Below are positions 31,822-41,415 of a stretch of 52,117 nt of DNA, piece after piece. The notes beneath the pieces are model-generated. The model saw only the letters and a list, made by a program, of their open reading frames with translations. It had not been told where the DNA came from and did no database searches. This DNA is from Pseudomonadota bacterium (GTDB taxonomy: Bacteria; Pseudomonadota; Gammaproteobacteria; Steroidobacterales; Steroidobacteraceae). The stretch is taken from NCBI GenBank assembly GCA_021790795.1, contig JAJYFU010000008.1, positions 1-52,117 of the forward strand, given 5' to 3'. The position numbers and the translations under genes are program-made. The number at the start of each line of letters is the position of its first letter. Positions within the stretch are counted from its first letter, which is position 1.

Positions 31822-32694
31822 ATGGCCGTACCGTTCCGCACTTGCTACCTGAACGGCGACTATCTGCCGCTCAGCGAGGCGCGCATCTCGCCGCTGGACC
31901 GCGGTTTTCTCTTCGGCGACGGCGCCTACGAGGTGATGCCCGTGTATGCCGGACGGCCGTTTCGGCTGCAGGCCCACTGTGCGCGGCTCACGCGCAGCCT
32001 CGCCGAGCTGCGCATGCGGGATCCACTCTCGCACGAGCAGTGGCGCAGCGTGTTCGCCACGCTCATCGAGCGTGGCGGCGGCGGCGATCAATATCTCTAC
32101 TGGCAGGTGACGCGGGGCGTCGAGCCGGGCCGCAACCACGCGCCCCTGCCCGAGATCCCGCGCACCGTGTTCGCCTTCGTCGCACCCTGGCCCGTGGTGG
32201 CGCGGGAGACGCTCGAGCAGGGGCTGGCGTGCGTGACCGCGGTCGATACACGCTGGGCGCGCTGCGATATCAAATCCACCGCGCTGCTCGCCAATGTGTT
32301 ACTACGTCAGCTCGCCGTCGATGCCGCCGCCGCGGAAACCATTCTAGTGCGCGACGGCCAGCTGACCGACGCGTCGGCCTCTGCCGTGCACGTGGTGATC
32401 GACGGCGAGGTGCGCACGCCGCCGAACTCGCACGCCATCCTTCCGAGCACCACCCGCATGGTGGTGGAGGAGCTGGCCGCACGCGCCGGGGTGCCATGCC
32501 GTGCCTCACCCGTCAGTGAGCGCGAGTTGCGCGACGCCGGCGAAATCTGGCTGTCGGCGGCCACGCGCGAGGTACAGCCGGTGACGCGCCTCGACGGCCG
32601 GCCGGTCGGCGATGGGCGGCCGGGCCCCCTCTGGCGACGCATCGATGCGGCATTCCAGCAGTGGAAAGCCGAGTTGCGGGCGCAACCGTGGTGA
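31822..32694 (+). CDS. dat: D-amino acid aminotransferase (class IV PLP fold)
   Basis: 290 residues from ATG 31822 (a GTG at 31807 is an alternative start). YLNGDYLPLSEARISPLDRG and FGDGAYEVMPVYAGRPF are class IV signatures. The PLP lysine K151 sits in RCDIKSTALLANVLLRQ, very like Bacillus D-alanine aminotransferase (RCDIKSLNLL). It interconverts D-alanine and D-glutamate with their keto acids, linking to peptidoglycan amino acids handled by its neighbour DacA. A branched-chain or aminodeoxychorismate lyase function is less likely given that Lys context. Confidence 0.88.
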   Translation: MAVPFRTCYLNGDYLPLSEARISPLDRGFLFGDGAYEVMPVYAGRPFRLQAHCARLTRSLAELRMRDPLSHEQWRSVFATLIERGGGGDQYLYWQVTRGVEPGRNHAPLPEIPRTVFAFVAPWPVVARETLEQGLACVTAVDTRWARCDIKSTALLANVLLRQLAVDAAAAETILVRDGQLTDASASAVHVVIDGEVRTPPNSHAILPSTTRMVVEELAARAGVPCRASPVSERELRDAGEIWLSAATREVQPVTRLDGRPVGDGRPGPLWRRIDAAFQQWKAELRAQPW

Positions 32695-32951
32695 GCAAGC
32701 ACGTACTCGAATTCCCGACGGAATATCCAATCAAGGTGATCGGTCGGCCATCGGATGAGTTTCGTGCCCGCGTGCACGCCGTGGTGCTGCGCCACGCGCC
32801 GACTCTGGAGTCCGAACGGGTCAGCGAGCGGCTCAGCGGGCAGGGAAATTTTCTGTCGATCTCTTACACGCTGCACGCCGAGAGCCGCGAGCAGGTCGAG
32901 GCGTTGACCGCGGAGCTGAAAGCCTGCGACGGAGTCCTGATGCTGCTCTGA
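32691..32951 (+). CDS. ybeD: YbeD-like DUF493 protein
   Basis: 86 residues from GTG 32691, overlapping the dat stop (GTGA). It begins MSKHVLEFPTEYPIKVIGRPSDEF and ends YTLHAESREQVEALTAELKACDGVLMLL, the DUF493 ferredoxin-like fold. In E. coli it sits between dacA and lipB. Its function is unknown, with a regulatory (ACT-like) role suggested by the fold. Here lipB follows but on the opposite strand. Confidence 0.9.
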   Translation: MSKHVLEFPTEYPIKVIGRPSDEFRARVHAVVLRHAPTLESERVSERLSGQGNFLSISYTLHAESREQVEALTAELKACDGVLMLL

Positions 32952-33009
32952 CCGGTCCGCACTCCGAGCGCGGCCGGCTCAACCACCAGCCCCGCTTGCC
33001 GAAACACTC

Positions 33010-33030
33010 CCAGCCTCGATGTCCGGCTGG
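33010..33030. terminator. Hairpin between convergent ybeD and lipB
   Basis: CCAGCC (33010-33015) pairs exactly with GGCTGG (33025-33030) across a 9-base loop, just past the lipB stop. No T-run is seen, so termination strength is uncertain. Confidence 0.3.
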
Positions 33031-33032
33031 CG

Positions 33033-33722
33033 TCACTCGCCGCCGGCGCAACCGGCGGGCCCGACTCCGTACAGCCGGCGCAGCAGATGCGGCAGCAGCC
33101 CCTCGGCCGCCACGCCGACCGCCTCTACTGCGGCCAAGTCCTTCAGCCGCGTCATTTCCAGACCGGGATATCCGCACGGATTGATACGCTGGAAGGGCCC
33201 CAGGTCGTTGCAGACGTTGAGCGCGATGCCGTGGTAGCTGGCGCCGCGGCGAACGCGAATGCCCACACTCGCCAGCTTGCGACCCTCGACGTACACGCCG
33301 GGAGCGCCGCGGCGGCACTGGGCATCGATGCCCAGATCGGCGGCATAGCCGATCACGGATCGTTCGAGCGCCGTCACCAGATCACGCACCCCGAGACGCG
33401 CACGCCGCAAGTCGACCAACGCATAGACGACGAGCTGTCCCGGCCCGTGATAGGTGACTTGGCCACCGCGGTCGATGCGCACCACGGGAATATCCCCGGC
33501 GGTGAGCACGTGCGCCGGATCGGCATTCATGCCGAGCGTAAACACGGGTGGATGCTCCAGCAGCCACAGCTCATCCGGGGTGTCGGGCGCACGCGTGTCC
33601 GTGAAGCGCTGCATCGCGCGCCACGTCGGCTCGTAATCCTGCACGCCGAGCCACCTCGCGTGCGGTGCGGGCGCGCCCGCGGACACCTCAGCCGCGAGCG
33701 CGCAGCCGGCCGGAGAACTCAT
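33033..33722 (-). CDS. lipB: Octanoyl-ACP:protein octanoyltransferase
   Basis: 229 residues from ATG 33722, which overlaps the lipA stop (ATGA). Motifs are [16 protein letters not shown], then [16 protein letters not shown] with the active-site Lys, and [13 protein letters not shown] with the acyl-Cys. It transfers octanoate to lipoyl domains; LipA then inserts the sulfurs. Both genes are on one transcript in the order lipA-lipB, opposite to the usual lipB-lipA. Confidence 0.96.
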   Translation of the reverse strand: MSSPAGCALAAEVSAGAPAPHARWLGVQDYEPTWRAMQRFTDTRAPDTPDELWLLEHPPVFTLGMNADPAHVLTAGDIPVVRIDRGGQVTYHGPGQLVVYALVDLRRARLGVRDLVTALERSVIGYAADLGIDAQCRRGAPGVYVEGRKLASVGIRVRRGASYHGIALNVCNDLGPFQRINPCGYPGLEMTRLKDLAAVEAVGVAAEGLLPHLLRRLYGVGPAGCAGGE

Positions 33723-34753
33723 GGCCCGGTCCCGGCCAGACGCGCATTGTCGAGGCCGGCGTTGTTGCGATTGAGCGCCTGCTCGGCCCGGTAGCTCGAG
33801 CGCACCAGCGGCCCCGAGACGCATTCCAGGAATCCCGACTCCAACGCGTAGCGGCGCAAGCTGTCGAACTGCGCGGGCGTCACGAACCGCTCCACCGGCA
33901 GGTGATTGACCGTCGGACGCAGGTACTGCCCCAGTGTGACGATGTCGACCCCGGCGGCGCGCAGATCACGCAGCGTCGCCTCGATCTCCTCGTCCGTCTC
34001 ACCGAGTCCGAGCATCAGGCTGCTCTTGGTGAGGACCGCGGGGCGGTAACGCTTGGCGTGACGCAGCACCTCGAGCGTGCGGTCGTAGCCCGCCCGAGGA
34101 TCACGCACCGGGTGCGTGAGCCGGCGCACCGTCTCGATATTCTGTGCAAACACCTCGAGTCCGGCGCCGACGACGGTCTCGACGTCGGCGAGCACGCCCT
34201 GAAAATCCGGCGCCAACGCCTCGACCGCGGTCTCGGGATTGCGGCGCTTGATAGCGCGAATGCACGCCGCATAGTGTCCGGCGCCGCCGTCGGGCAGGTC
34301 GTCGCGATCGACCGACGTCAGAACGACGTATCTCAGCTTCATCAGCTCGACGGTTTGGGCGGCGTTCTCCGGCTCATCGAGGTCCAGCCAGCCACGCGGA
34401 TTGCCCGTATCGACCGAGCAGAACCGGCAGGCGCGAGTACACACCGCGCCCATCAGCATGAGGGTCGCTGTGCCGGCATTCCAGCATTCACCGATGTTCG
34501 GACACTTCGCCTCCTCGCACACCGTGGCCAGCCGGTGCTTCGCCACGATGCCCTTCACTTCCTGAAATCCCGACCCCATGGGCGCGCGGGCGCGCAACCA
34601 CGGGGGCTTACGGCCCAGGGCAGCGCGGGACCCCGTGGCGCTGGCCTTTATGCCGTCCCGAATTGCGGTAAATCCTTGATCAGTCTGATATTTCTCTCCA
34701 CTGCGGCGGAGAGCGGGCTCCGCAGCCGGGGGCATGTCTTTGTGAGCACACAT
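33719..34753 (-). CDS. lipA: Lipoyl synthase
   Basis: 344 residues from ATG 34753. The auxiliary cluster cysteines are C79, C84 and C90 ([12 protein letters not shown]), and the radical-SAM cluster is C105, C109 and C112 (CTRACRFC). The C-terminal RSSYRAEQ motif with the third-ligand Ser is present. It inserts two sulfurs into octanoyl groups on lipoyl domains. The start is 43 bp downstream of the murU stop on the same strand; a transcript could read through from amgK-murU. Confidence 0.96.
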   Translation of the reverse strand: MCAHKDMPPAAEPALRRSGEKYQTDQGFTAIRDGIKASATGSRAALGRKPPWLRARAPMGSGFQEVKGIVAKHRLATVCEEAKCPNIGECWNAGTATLMLMGAVCTRACRFCSVDTGNPRGWLDLDEPENAAQTVELMKLRYVVLTSVDRDDLPDGGAGHYAACIRAIKRRNPETAVEALAPDFQGVLADVETVVGAGLEVFAQNIETVRRLTHPVRDPRAGYDRTLEVLRHAKRYRPAVLTKSSLMLGLGETDEEIEATLRDLRAAGVDIVTLGQYLRPTVNHLPVERFVTPAQFDSLRRYALESGFLECVSGPLVRSSYRAEQALNRNNAGLDNARLAGTGP

Positions 34754-34796
34754 GGCGCTATTGTACGTTCGCCCGGGAGAACTCTCTAATCCGCCC

Positions 34797-35495
34797 CTAG
34801 TGAGGGTCCGGCCTATCCCCTCGGGCACGCAGCCACGCCTCGAGCCACGCCAGGCGCTCGGGCGAGCCGGCATCGAACCACGGCCCGTCGAAACGCTCGC
34901 CCCGGAGACGCCCCGCGGCGATGGCCCGCCTCAGCAGCGGGAGCAGAGGAAACCTCCCGGGCCGACAGCCGGCGAAAAACTCCGGCCGATACATGCCGAC
35001 TCCGGTATAGGTGAGGCGGTCCGAGGCGCGCTCCACCACCCGTCCTTCCTCGAGACCGAAGTCGCCGCGTGGATGGTGTTCCGGATTGGAAGTCAGAACG
35101 ATGCGCGCATCGGCGTCGTCCGCGAGCGGCGCGCAGCTGCGCAGATCCATATCCAGCCAGATGTCCGCATTGATGACCAGAAACGGATCAGGGCCCAACG
35201 CCGGCAACGCCCGGAAGATTCCGCCGCCGGTTTCCAGCGGCTCGGGTCCCTCATCGCTGTAGGTGATCCGTACGCCATAGCGCGCGCCCGAGCCCAGCGC
35301 CGCGCGGATCTGCCCCCCCAGCCACGACAGATTGACGATCACCTCGTGGATGCCCGCGGCGGCAAGCGCCTCCAGGTGGTAGACGATCAACGGCTTGCCG
35401 GCGATATTCACCAGCGGCTTCGGAACGGTGTCGGTGATCGGCCGCAGCCGCTCGCCCCGCCCCGCCGCCAGAAGCATGGCCTTGGGGGGCGTCAC
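34797..35495 (-). CDS. murU: N-acetylmuramate 1-phosphate uridylyltransferase
   Basis: 232 residues from GTG 35495, overlapping the amgK stop (GTGA). The nucleotidyltransferase signature is [20 protein letters not shown] with [12 protein letters not shown], then [11 protein letters not shown]. It makes UDP-MurNAc from MurNAc-1-P, the product of AmgK, bypassing de novo synthesis and its fosfomycin-sensitive step. A hexose-1-phosphate uridylyltransferase is possible from fold alone, but the amgK neighbour makes MurU the best call. Confidence 0.92.
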   Translation of the reverse strand: MTPPKAMLLAAGRGERLRPITDTVPKPLVNIAGKPLIVYHLEALAAAGIHEVIVNLSWLGGQIRAALGSGARYGVRITYSDEGPEPLETGGGIFRALPALGPDPFLVINADIWLDMDLRSCAPLADDADARIVLTSNPEHHPRGDFGLEEGRVVERASDRLTYTGVGMYRPEFFAGCRPGRFPLLPLLRRAIAAGRLRGERFDGPWFDAGSPERLAWLEAWLRARGDRPDPH

Positions 35496-36643
35496 GGCTC
35501 GGTGTCCATCCCCCGAGGAAACCCCGCGCACTGCTCGTCCTGACCGGGTGCGCGCTGCCGGTCCGCCTCGCCCGCCGCGACTTGGCGCGCGCGCTCATTG
35601 GCGAGCGGCAGCTCCGGGACGACCCGCCGCTCGAGAAACTCCGCCAGCTCGCTCAGCTCCGGATAGCACGTGCATGCCTCGCGCACGTATTCCAGGGTCA
35701 GCGGCAGATCCCGCAGATAGCCCATCTTGCCGTCGCGGTACCAGAGACGCGCGAAAATGCCGAGCACTTTCAGATGGCGCTGCACCCCGATCAGATCGAA
35801 CCAACGCATGAACTGGCGTAGATCGGCGCCGGCATGCCCGCCCTCGGACTCGAGCCGCGCGCGATAGCCCGTCACCCAATCGGCGACCCGCCCGCGCGGC
35901 CAGGAGATGTAACAGTCCTTCAGCAGCGAGGCCAGATCGTAGCCGACCGGGCCGCGCACGGCATCCTGAAAGTCGAGCACGCCGGGATTGCGGTGCGCGA
36001 CCACCATGAGATTGCGCGAATGATAATCCCGGTGGACGAGCACCTGCGGCTGCGAGAGCGCCTCGGCGATCAGGAATTCGAACAGCCGCTGCAGCATCCG
36101 CTCCTCGCCGTCCGTCAGCTCGAGCGACAGATGCCGCGCCAGGAACCATTCGGGCATAAGCGCCATCTCGCGGCGCAGCCGCCCGTCGTCATAGGGCGCG
36201 AGCTCGCCGGCCGCCTCCGCGCCGCGCGCCTGAATCCGTGCCAGCACCCGCAGGGCATCATCGTACAGACGCTGCGCATCGCCGCCTCCGGCCAGGCACG
36301 CCAGGTATTGCGTACTGCCCAGATCCTCCAGCAGCAGCAATCCGCGCTCGATGTCGCTCTCGTGCACGCGCGGCACGTGGACCCCCAGGGGCTCGAGCAG
36401 CCGAGTCACGTGCAGATAGGGACGAACGTCCTCTTTGCCGGGCGGCGCGTCCATGACGATGTACGTGCCGTTCGCGCAGAAGACCCGGAAATAACGCCGG
36501 AAGCTCGCATCGCTAGAGGCCGGTTCAATGCGCGCCGGTCGCAATCGAAGTTCGCGCGAGAGCCAACCCTCGAGCAGCGAGCGCCGCTCATCTCGATCAA
36601 CCGTCTGCAATGCTTTGAGCCCACGAGAGTGCGAGCGCACCAT
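35492..36643 (-). CDS. amgK: Anomeric N-acetylmuramate/N-acetylglucosamine kinase
   Basis: 383 residues from ATG 36643. It is an aminoglycoside-phosphotransferase-fold kinase: SSDASFRRYFRV (nucleotide loop), HRDYHSRN (catalytic H-x-D-x4-N) and GVLDFQDAVRGPVGYDL (Mg-binding Asp). It phosphorylates MurNAc or GlcNAc at C1 in the cell-wall recycling route. The start is uncertain: a TATAAT on this strand (36648-36643) overlaps the ATG, so a downstream start is possible. It is divergent from lptD, as in pseudomonads. Confidence 0.93.
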   Translation of the reverse strand: MVRSHSRGLKALQTVDRDERRSLLEGWLSRELRLRPARIEPASSDASFRRYFRVFCANGTYIVMDAPPGKEDVRPYLHVTRLLEPLGVHVPRVHESDIERGLLLLEDLGSTQYLACLAGGGDAQRLYDDALRVLARIQARGAEAAGELAPYDDGRLRREMALMPEWFLARHLSLELTDGEERMLQRLFEFLIAEALSQPQVLVHRDYHSRNLMVVAHRNPGVLDFQDAVRGPVGYDLASLLKDCYISWPRGRVADWVTGYRARLESEGGHAGADLRQFMRWFDLIGVQRHLKVLGIFARLWYRDGKMGYLRDLPLTLEYVREACTCYPELSELAEFLERRVVPELPLANERARQVAAGEADRQRAPGQDEQCAGFPRGMDTEP

Positions 36644-36649
36644 TATAAT
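36642..36649. promoter_or_regulatory. Palindromic TATAAT between amgK and lptD
   Basis: ATTATAAT is its own reverse complement, so it offers a consensus -10 hexamer on both strands: plus 36644-36649 (11 bases before the lptD ATG) and minus 36648-36643. Neither strand has a convincing -35 at 17 bp. If used, lptD would be nearly leaderless and amgK would have to start further in. Confidence 0.35.
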
Positions 36650-36659
36650 CTGACCCCTC

Positions 36660-39008
36660 ATGCCGCGTTTGCGCCCACTGTTCACCGCCCTGCTGTCGCT
36701 CGGCTGCGGCGCACCTCATTGCCTCTGGGCCGCTCAGGCGTCCGGCTCGTCGCCCCCCGCCATCGCGCCACGGGTCCGCCGGGCCCGGGAGCGGGCTCGC
36801 GCACGGCTCATCGCCGGCGGCGCGGACATCAGCGCCGACCACGCCGTGCGCAACCGCAACGGCCAGTGGACCCTCAATGGCAACGTCGTGATTCGCCAGG
36901 GACAGCGCGAGATCCGTGCGCACCATGTCGTTTACGACAGCCGCCGCGGCAGCGTCTCCACCCACGGCGGTGTCGAGTTCTCCGATTCGATGGTGCGCAT
37001 CACCGGCAAGGGCGGCAGCTACTCCCCGACCCGCGGCGCGGTGTTCAACTCGGCGCATTTTACGCTTCGGCGCCGCAATGCGCGCGGCACGGCCAGCAGG
37101 CTCCGCCTGACGCCGCTCGGGATCCTGCAGCTGCGGCACGTCACCTTCACGACCTGCAAGCTGCCGAAGCCGTCCTGGGTGCTGCGCGCCAGCTCCCTCA
37201 CCATCGATACCCGCGACCGCATCGGCACCGGCCGCGACGCCCGCGTCGATCTGCACGGCATCCCGCTCCTGTACACCCCGTGGGTGTCCTTCCCCGTCGG
37301 CAACGTCCGCAAGACCGGCTTCCTGTTCCCGACATTCGGCAACACCTCGACGAGCGGCCTACAGGTGACGACACCGTTCTACTGGAACATCGCGCCGAAC
37401 GCCGACCTCACCCTGCAGCCCACCGAGTATCAGCGCCGCGGCATCGATCTCGGCGGCGAAGCGCGGCTGCTGACCGCCGACGACCGGACCGAGCTCGACT
37501 GGGACTATCTGCCTTATGACAGCGCATACCACGGCAGCCGCAGCCGCATCCGGCTGAGGAGCGAGACGAATCTGCCCGGCGGCCTGCGGCTGAGCCTCGA
37601 CGGGGAGAACGTCAGCGACTCCCAATACTTCGAGGATTTCGCCAACGGACCTGAAGGCGCGAGCACCGCGTTCCTCAATCGCCGCGCCGTGCTGTCCTAC
37701 CGCAACGTGCACTGGAACGTCCAAGGCATGGTGCAGCAGTTTCAAACCATCGACAACACACTGCCGGTAAACGAGCGGCCCTACGCCCGGATGCCGGATA
37801 TCACCGTCGACGCCAATTATGGCTGGGGCCCGGCCGACCTGCTGCGGTATGGATTCACCTCGGAGCTGGTCGACTTTCAGCGGCCTGAAGGCTCGACGCT
37901 GGTGAGCGGCTGGCGCTTGGACGCCACGCCCCGGGTTTCGCTGAACCTCGACGGCCCCGGATATTTCGTGCGGCCCGCGATCGCCTGGCGCACCACGGAG
38001 TACGAGCTGTCGCACACCGCGCCCGGCCAACCGAGCAATCCCTCGCGCAATTTGCCCATCGCCAGTGTGGATGCGGGCTTGAAGCTCGATCGCCTCATCG
38101 GGCGCAACGGGCGGCGGCAAATCGAGCTCGAGCCGCGCGCGATGTATCTCTACGTCCCCTACCGCAATCAGAACAATCTGCCGATCTTCGACACCGGCCT
38201 GCCGGACCTGCAGCCGGTGGAGCTGTTCCGCACCAACCGTTATGTCGGCGCCGACCGTCAGGGAGACGCCAACCAGGTCAGTGCCGCCCTCACCGCGCGG
38301 GTGCTCGGCACGGCGAGCGGCCGCCAATACCTCTCGGCCACGATTGGTGAGGCGTTTTACCTCCGGCCCCCACGGGTGACCCTGCCCGGGCTGCCCCTTC
38401 AGCGAGGCCCATACGGGGGAATCATCGCCAAGCTATCGCTGACGGCAGTTAAGGATTGGAGCGCCAGCGGGGAGCTGCAGTGGAACCCGCAGAACTCTCA
38501 GGCCGAGCGCGCCCAGGCGTCGCTGCAGTATCGCCCAGGGCCCGGCCGGGTGATCAATCTGGAATACCGGTTCGAGCGCACCACATTCGAGCGCGCCACG
38601 CTGCAGCAGGCGTCGATCGCCGCACTCTGCGGCACCGCACCGGCGCTGGTGAGCGGCAGCTCGTGCGGCACCAAGCAAGTGGGGATCTCGGGCGCCTGGC
38701 CGATCGGAGCGCACTGGAGCGTCTTTGCGCGCGCGATCTACTCGTTGCTGGACCATCAGGCACTGGAGAGATTCGTCGGCTTCGAGTACCGTTCGTGCTG
38801 CTGGAGCATACGTTTCGGCGCCCGACGCTACGTGGCGCTGCGGCCGGTGGGGACGACTCAACGAACCGGAACGCAAGTCACCGGCGTCTACTTGCAGGTG
38901 GAACTCAACGGCCTGGCCAGTGTCGGATCTGCGCCGGATCGTTTCCTCTCCGAGGCCATCCCCGGCTACACTTCAGCGGAACCGAATTCCCTGGCAGCGA
39001 TGCCTTGA
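36660..39008 (+). CDS. lptD: LPS-assembly outer-membrane protein LptD
   Basis: 782 residues. A signal peptide ends ...CLWAAQA. The N-terminal beta-jellyroll (LptA-like, ~50-200: NRNGQWTLNGNVVIRQGQRE) is followed by a long OM barrel (GIPLLYTPWVSFPVGNVRKT near the junction). Mature cysteines are C166, C657, C669 and the adjacent C713-C714. LptD with LptE inserts LPS in the outer leaflet. It is followed by surA, the chaperone needed for its folding. Confidence 0.95.
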   Translation: MPRLRPLFTALLSLGCGAPHCLWAAQASGSSPPAIAPRVRRARERARARLIAGGADISADHAVRNRNGQWTLNGNVVIRQGQREIRAHHVVYDSRRGSVSTHGGVEFSDSMVRITGKGGSYSPTRGAVFNSAHFTLRRRNARGTASRLRLTPLGILQLRHVTFTTCKLPKPSWVLRASSLTIDTRDRIGTGRDARVDLHGIPLLYTPWVSFPVGNVRKTGFLFPTFGNTSTSGLQVTTPFYWNIAPNADLTLQPTEYQRRGIDLGGEARLLTADDRTELDWDYLPYDSAYHGSRSRIRLRSETNLPGGLRLSLDGENVSDSQYFEDFANGPEGASTAFLNRRAVLSYRNVHWNVQGMVQQFQTIDNTLPVNERPYARMPDITVDANYGWGPADLLRYGFTSELVDFQRPEGSTLVSGWRLDATPRVSLNLDGPGYFVRPAIAWRTTEYELSHTAPGQPSNPSRNLPIASVDAGLKLDRLIGRNGRRQIELEPRAMYLYVPYRNQNNLPIFDTGLPDLQPVELFRTNRYVGADRQGDANQVSAALTARVLGTASGRQYLSATIGEAFYLRPPRVTLPGLPLQRGPYGGIIAKLSLTAVKDWSASGELQWNPQNSQAERAQASLQYRPGPGRVINLEYRFERTTFERATLQQASIAALCGTAPALVSGSSCGTKQVGISGAWPIGAHWSVFARAIYSLLDHQALERFVGFEYRSCCWSIRFGARRYVALRPVGTTQRTGTQVTGVYLQVELNGLASVGSAPDRFLSEAIPGYTSAEPNSLAAMP

Positions 39009-39031
39009 CGAGCGAGCGAGGACTCACGCGC

Positions 39032-40426
39032 ATGCGGCGGCATTTTCTATTCTGGACCCGGACTCCTGGCGGCGCCGTGCGCACCGCCCGGCCGACTACG
39101 CCGATGCCCCGGGCGGCTGTCTTCGTTCTCATGGCAGCGGTCGCGCTCGCGGCCCTGCTGCCGGGGCGCGCCCTGGCCCAGACCCGCCAGCTGTCCACCC
39201 AGGGGCGGCTGCTCGACCGCATCGTCGCGATCGTCAACAACGGCGTGGTGCTGCAAAGCGAGCTCGACAATCGCATGAAGCAGGTGGAGACGGAGCTCAA
39301 AGCCGAGGGTTTGTCGCCGCCGCCCGAGAGCGTGCTGCAGAAGCAGGTGCTCCACAACCTCATCCTCGAGCATCTGGAGCTGCAGCAGGCCGCGCAGGAC
39401 GGCATCAGGATCTCCGACGACACCCTGAACGAGGCGCTGCAAAGCGTCGCGGCGCGCAACCACATTCCGTTCGCGAATCTGCCGACCGCCCTGGCCCAGG
39501 AAGGCATCAACTACGCGGACTACCGCCAGCAGATGCGCAACCAGCTCACCATCGGGCTGCTGCGCGAGCGCGATGTCCTGCAGCGCATCGTGGTCACGCC
39601 GCGGGAAATCGACCAGTTCCTGGCCCGCGCGGCCAAGGAACCGACTTCAAACGAGGAATACGACGTCTCGCACATCCTGATCGCGGTCGCGCCGGACGCC
39701 ACGCCGGCGCAGTTGGCGGCCGCCCAGCGCCTGGCTGAGAAAGTCGACCGTCTGGCGAAGTCTGGCAGGAATTTCGCCAAGCTCGCGATCACCTATTCGG
39801 ACAGCAGCGATGCGCTCAAGGGCGGCAATCTCGGCTGGCGCAAGGGCTTCGATCTGCCGACGTTCCTGACCCACGTCGTACCGCGCCTCAAGGCGGGGCA
39901 GATCAGCAACGTGCTGCGCACCGCCTCGGGATTTCACATCGTCAAGTTGGACCATGTCCGGCGTCAGACGCACAAGGACATCGTCGAACAGGTGCATGTG
40001 CGGCACATTCTGCTCATCCCGAATGCCATACAGGACGCCGCCACCGTGCGTGAGCGCCTCGAGAAGATCCGTAAAGAGATCCTCTCGGGCAAGGTGAAGT
40101 TTTCGGTGATCGCCGCCTCGGTCTCCCAGGATCCGGGCTCGGCCTCCGAGGGGGGCAACCTGGGCTGGCAGAGCCCGAATGCCTTCACACCGCGCTTCGC
40201 CGCGGCGATCTCCAAGCTCAAGGTGGGTCAGATCAGCAAGCCCTTCCAGACACGCTACGGCTGGCACATCGCGCAACTGCTCGGGCGGCGCAAATTCAAC
40301 GAGACCCAGGAAATGAAACGGCTGCATGCCATGGAGGCCATTCGCGCCAGCCGGGCGGACGAGGATACCCAGCTGTGGCTACAACGGCTGCGGGACGACG
40401 CCTACGTCAGGATTCTGGCGGGCTGA
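39032..40426 (+). CDS. surA: Periplasmic chaperone/PPIase SurA
   Basis: 464 residues from ATG 39032; upstream frame is antisense-like noise inside lptD. The signal sequence is long (arginine-rich start, then AAVFVLMAAVALAALLPGRALAQ). The chaperone core starts LLDRIVAIVNNGVVLQSELD. Two parvulin domains follow: YDVSHILIAVAPDATPAQ with GGNLGWRKGFDLP, and VHVRHILLIPN with GGNLGWQSPNAF. It assists outer-membrane protein assembly, notably LptD. Confidence 0.96.
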   Translation: MRRHFLFWTRTPGGAVRTARPTTPMPRAAVFVLMAAVALAALLPGRALAQTRQLSTQGRLLDRIVAIVNNGVVLQSELDNRMKQVETELKAEGLSPPPESVLQKQVLHNLILEHLELQQAAQDGIRISDDTLNEALQSVAARNHIPFANLPTALAQEGINYADYRQQMRNQLTIGLLRERDVLQRIVVTPREIDQFLARAAKEPTSNEEYDVSHILIAVAPDATPAQLAAAQRLAEKVDRLAKSGRNFAKLAITYSDSSDALKGGNLGWRKGFDLPTFLTHVVPRLKAGQISNVLRTASGFHIVKLDHVRRQTHKDIVEQVHVRHILLIPNAIQDAATVRERLEKIRKEILSGKVKFSVIAASVSQDPGSASEGGNLGWQSPNAFTPRFAAAISKLKVGQISKPFQTRYGWHIAQLLGRRKFNETQEMKRLHAMEAIRASRADEDTQLWLQRLRDDAYVRILAG

Positions 40427-40440
40427 CCGGCCCGCGCGCC

Positions 40441-41415
40441 GTGCCGCCGCGGATCGCGCTCACTTCCGGGGAGCCCGCGGGAATCGGGCCCGATCTGGCT
40501 CTGGCGGTGGCCGCAAGCGCCATCGGCTGCGAACTGGTGTGCCTGGCGGACCGTGAGCTGTTGGCCGAGCGGGCGAGCGCCTTGGGACTGACCGTGGCGC
40601 TGCGCCCCTACGAGGGCGGCCCTTGTGCGCATGTGCCGGGCAGCCTCACCGTCGAGCACCACCCGCTGGCCTGCCCGGCCCGCGCGGGGCGACTCGATGT
40701 GCGCAATGCCCGCTACGTGCTCGGGCTGCTGGAGCGTGCCTGCGCGGGCGCCCGCGACGGCGAGTTCGCCGCCATCGTGACCGCTCCCGTGCACAAGGGC
40801 ATCATCAACGACGCCGGCATCCCGTTCACGGGGCACACCGAATTCTTCGCCGAGCGCACCCACGCCAAGCCGGTCATGATGCTCGCCAGCGGCTCCCTGC
40901 GGGTCGCACTGGCCACGACGCATCTGCCATTGAGCCAGGTCAGCGCCGCGATCACCCGTGAGTTGGTGTACGACACCGTGACGATCCTGGAGCGGGATCT
41001 GCGGCGATGGTGGGGGCTGAGGCGGCCGCGCATCGCCGTGTGCGGGCTCAACCCGCATGCGGGCGAGGGCGGACACCTGGGCGACGAGGAGATTCGCGTG
41101 ATCGAGCCGGCGCTCGCGACGCTGCGCGCGCGGGGACTCGACGTGGCGGGCCCGCTCCCGGCCGACACGGTATTCGTGCCGCGTATCCTGGCCGACTATG
41201 ATGCGGTGCTCACGATGTACCACGACCAGGGCCTGCCGGTGATCAAGCACGCGAGATTCGACAGCGCGGTGAATGTGACGCTGGGCCTTCCGATTCTGCG
41301 CACCTCCGTCGATCACGGCACCGCGCTGGAGCTCGCCGGAACCGGAAGGGCCGATTGCGCGAGCCTGGTAGCGGCCATCGAGCTGGCCATCAAGCTCGCG
41401 CACAGACTCGCGTGA
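40441..41415 (+). CDS. pdxA: 4-hydroxythreonine-4-phosphate dehydrogenase
   Basis: 324 residues from GTG 40441, 14 bases after surA (MPPRIALTSGEPAGIGPD). Metal and substrate motifs are APVHKGIINDAGIPFTGHTE, MYHDQGLPVIKH and NVTLGLPILRTSVDHGTALE. The enzyme works in the DXP-dependent pyridoxal phosphate pathway. It overlaps rsmA by 4 bases. Confidence 0.95.
   Translation: MPPRIALTSGEPAGIGPDLALAVAASAIGCELVCLADRELLAERASALGLTVALRPYEGGPCAHVPGSLTVEHHPLACPARAGRLDVRNARYVLGLLERACAGARDGEFAAIVTAPVHKGIINDAGIPFTGHTEFFAERTHAKPVMMLASGSLRVALATTHLPLSQVSAAITRELVYDTVTILERDLRRWWGLRRPRIAVCGLNPHAGEGGHLGDEEIRVIEPALATLRARGLDVAGPLPADTVFVPRILADYDAVLTMYHDQGLPVIKHARFDSAVNVTLGLPILRTSVDHGTALELAGTGRADCASLVAAIELAIKLAHRLA

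Noticed and set aside
41355-41411. Upstream in-frame start for rsmA inside pdxA
   Set aside because: The extra residues are not RsmA-like, and GTG 41412 overlaps the pdxA stop in the pattern seen at other junctions.
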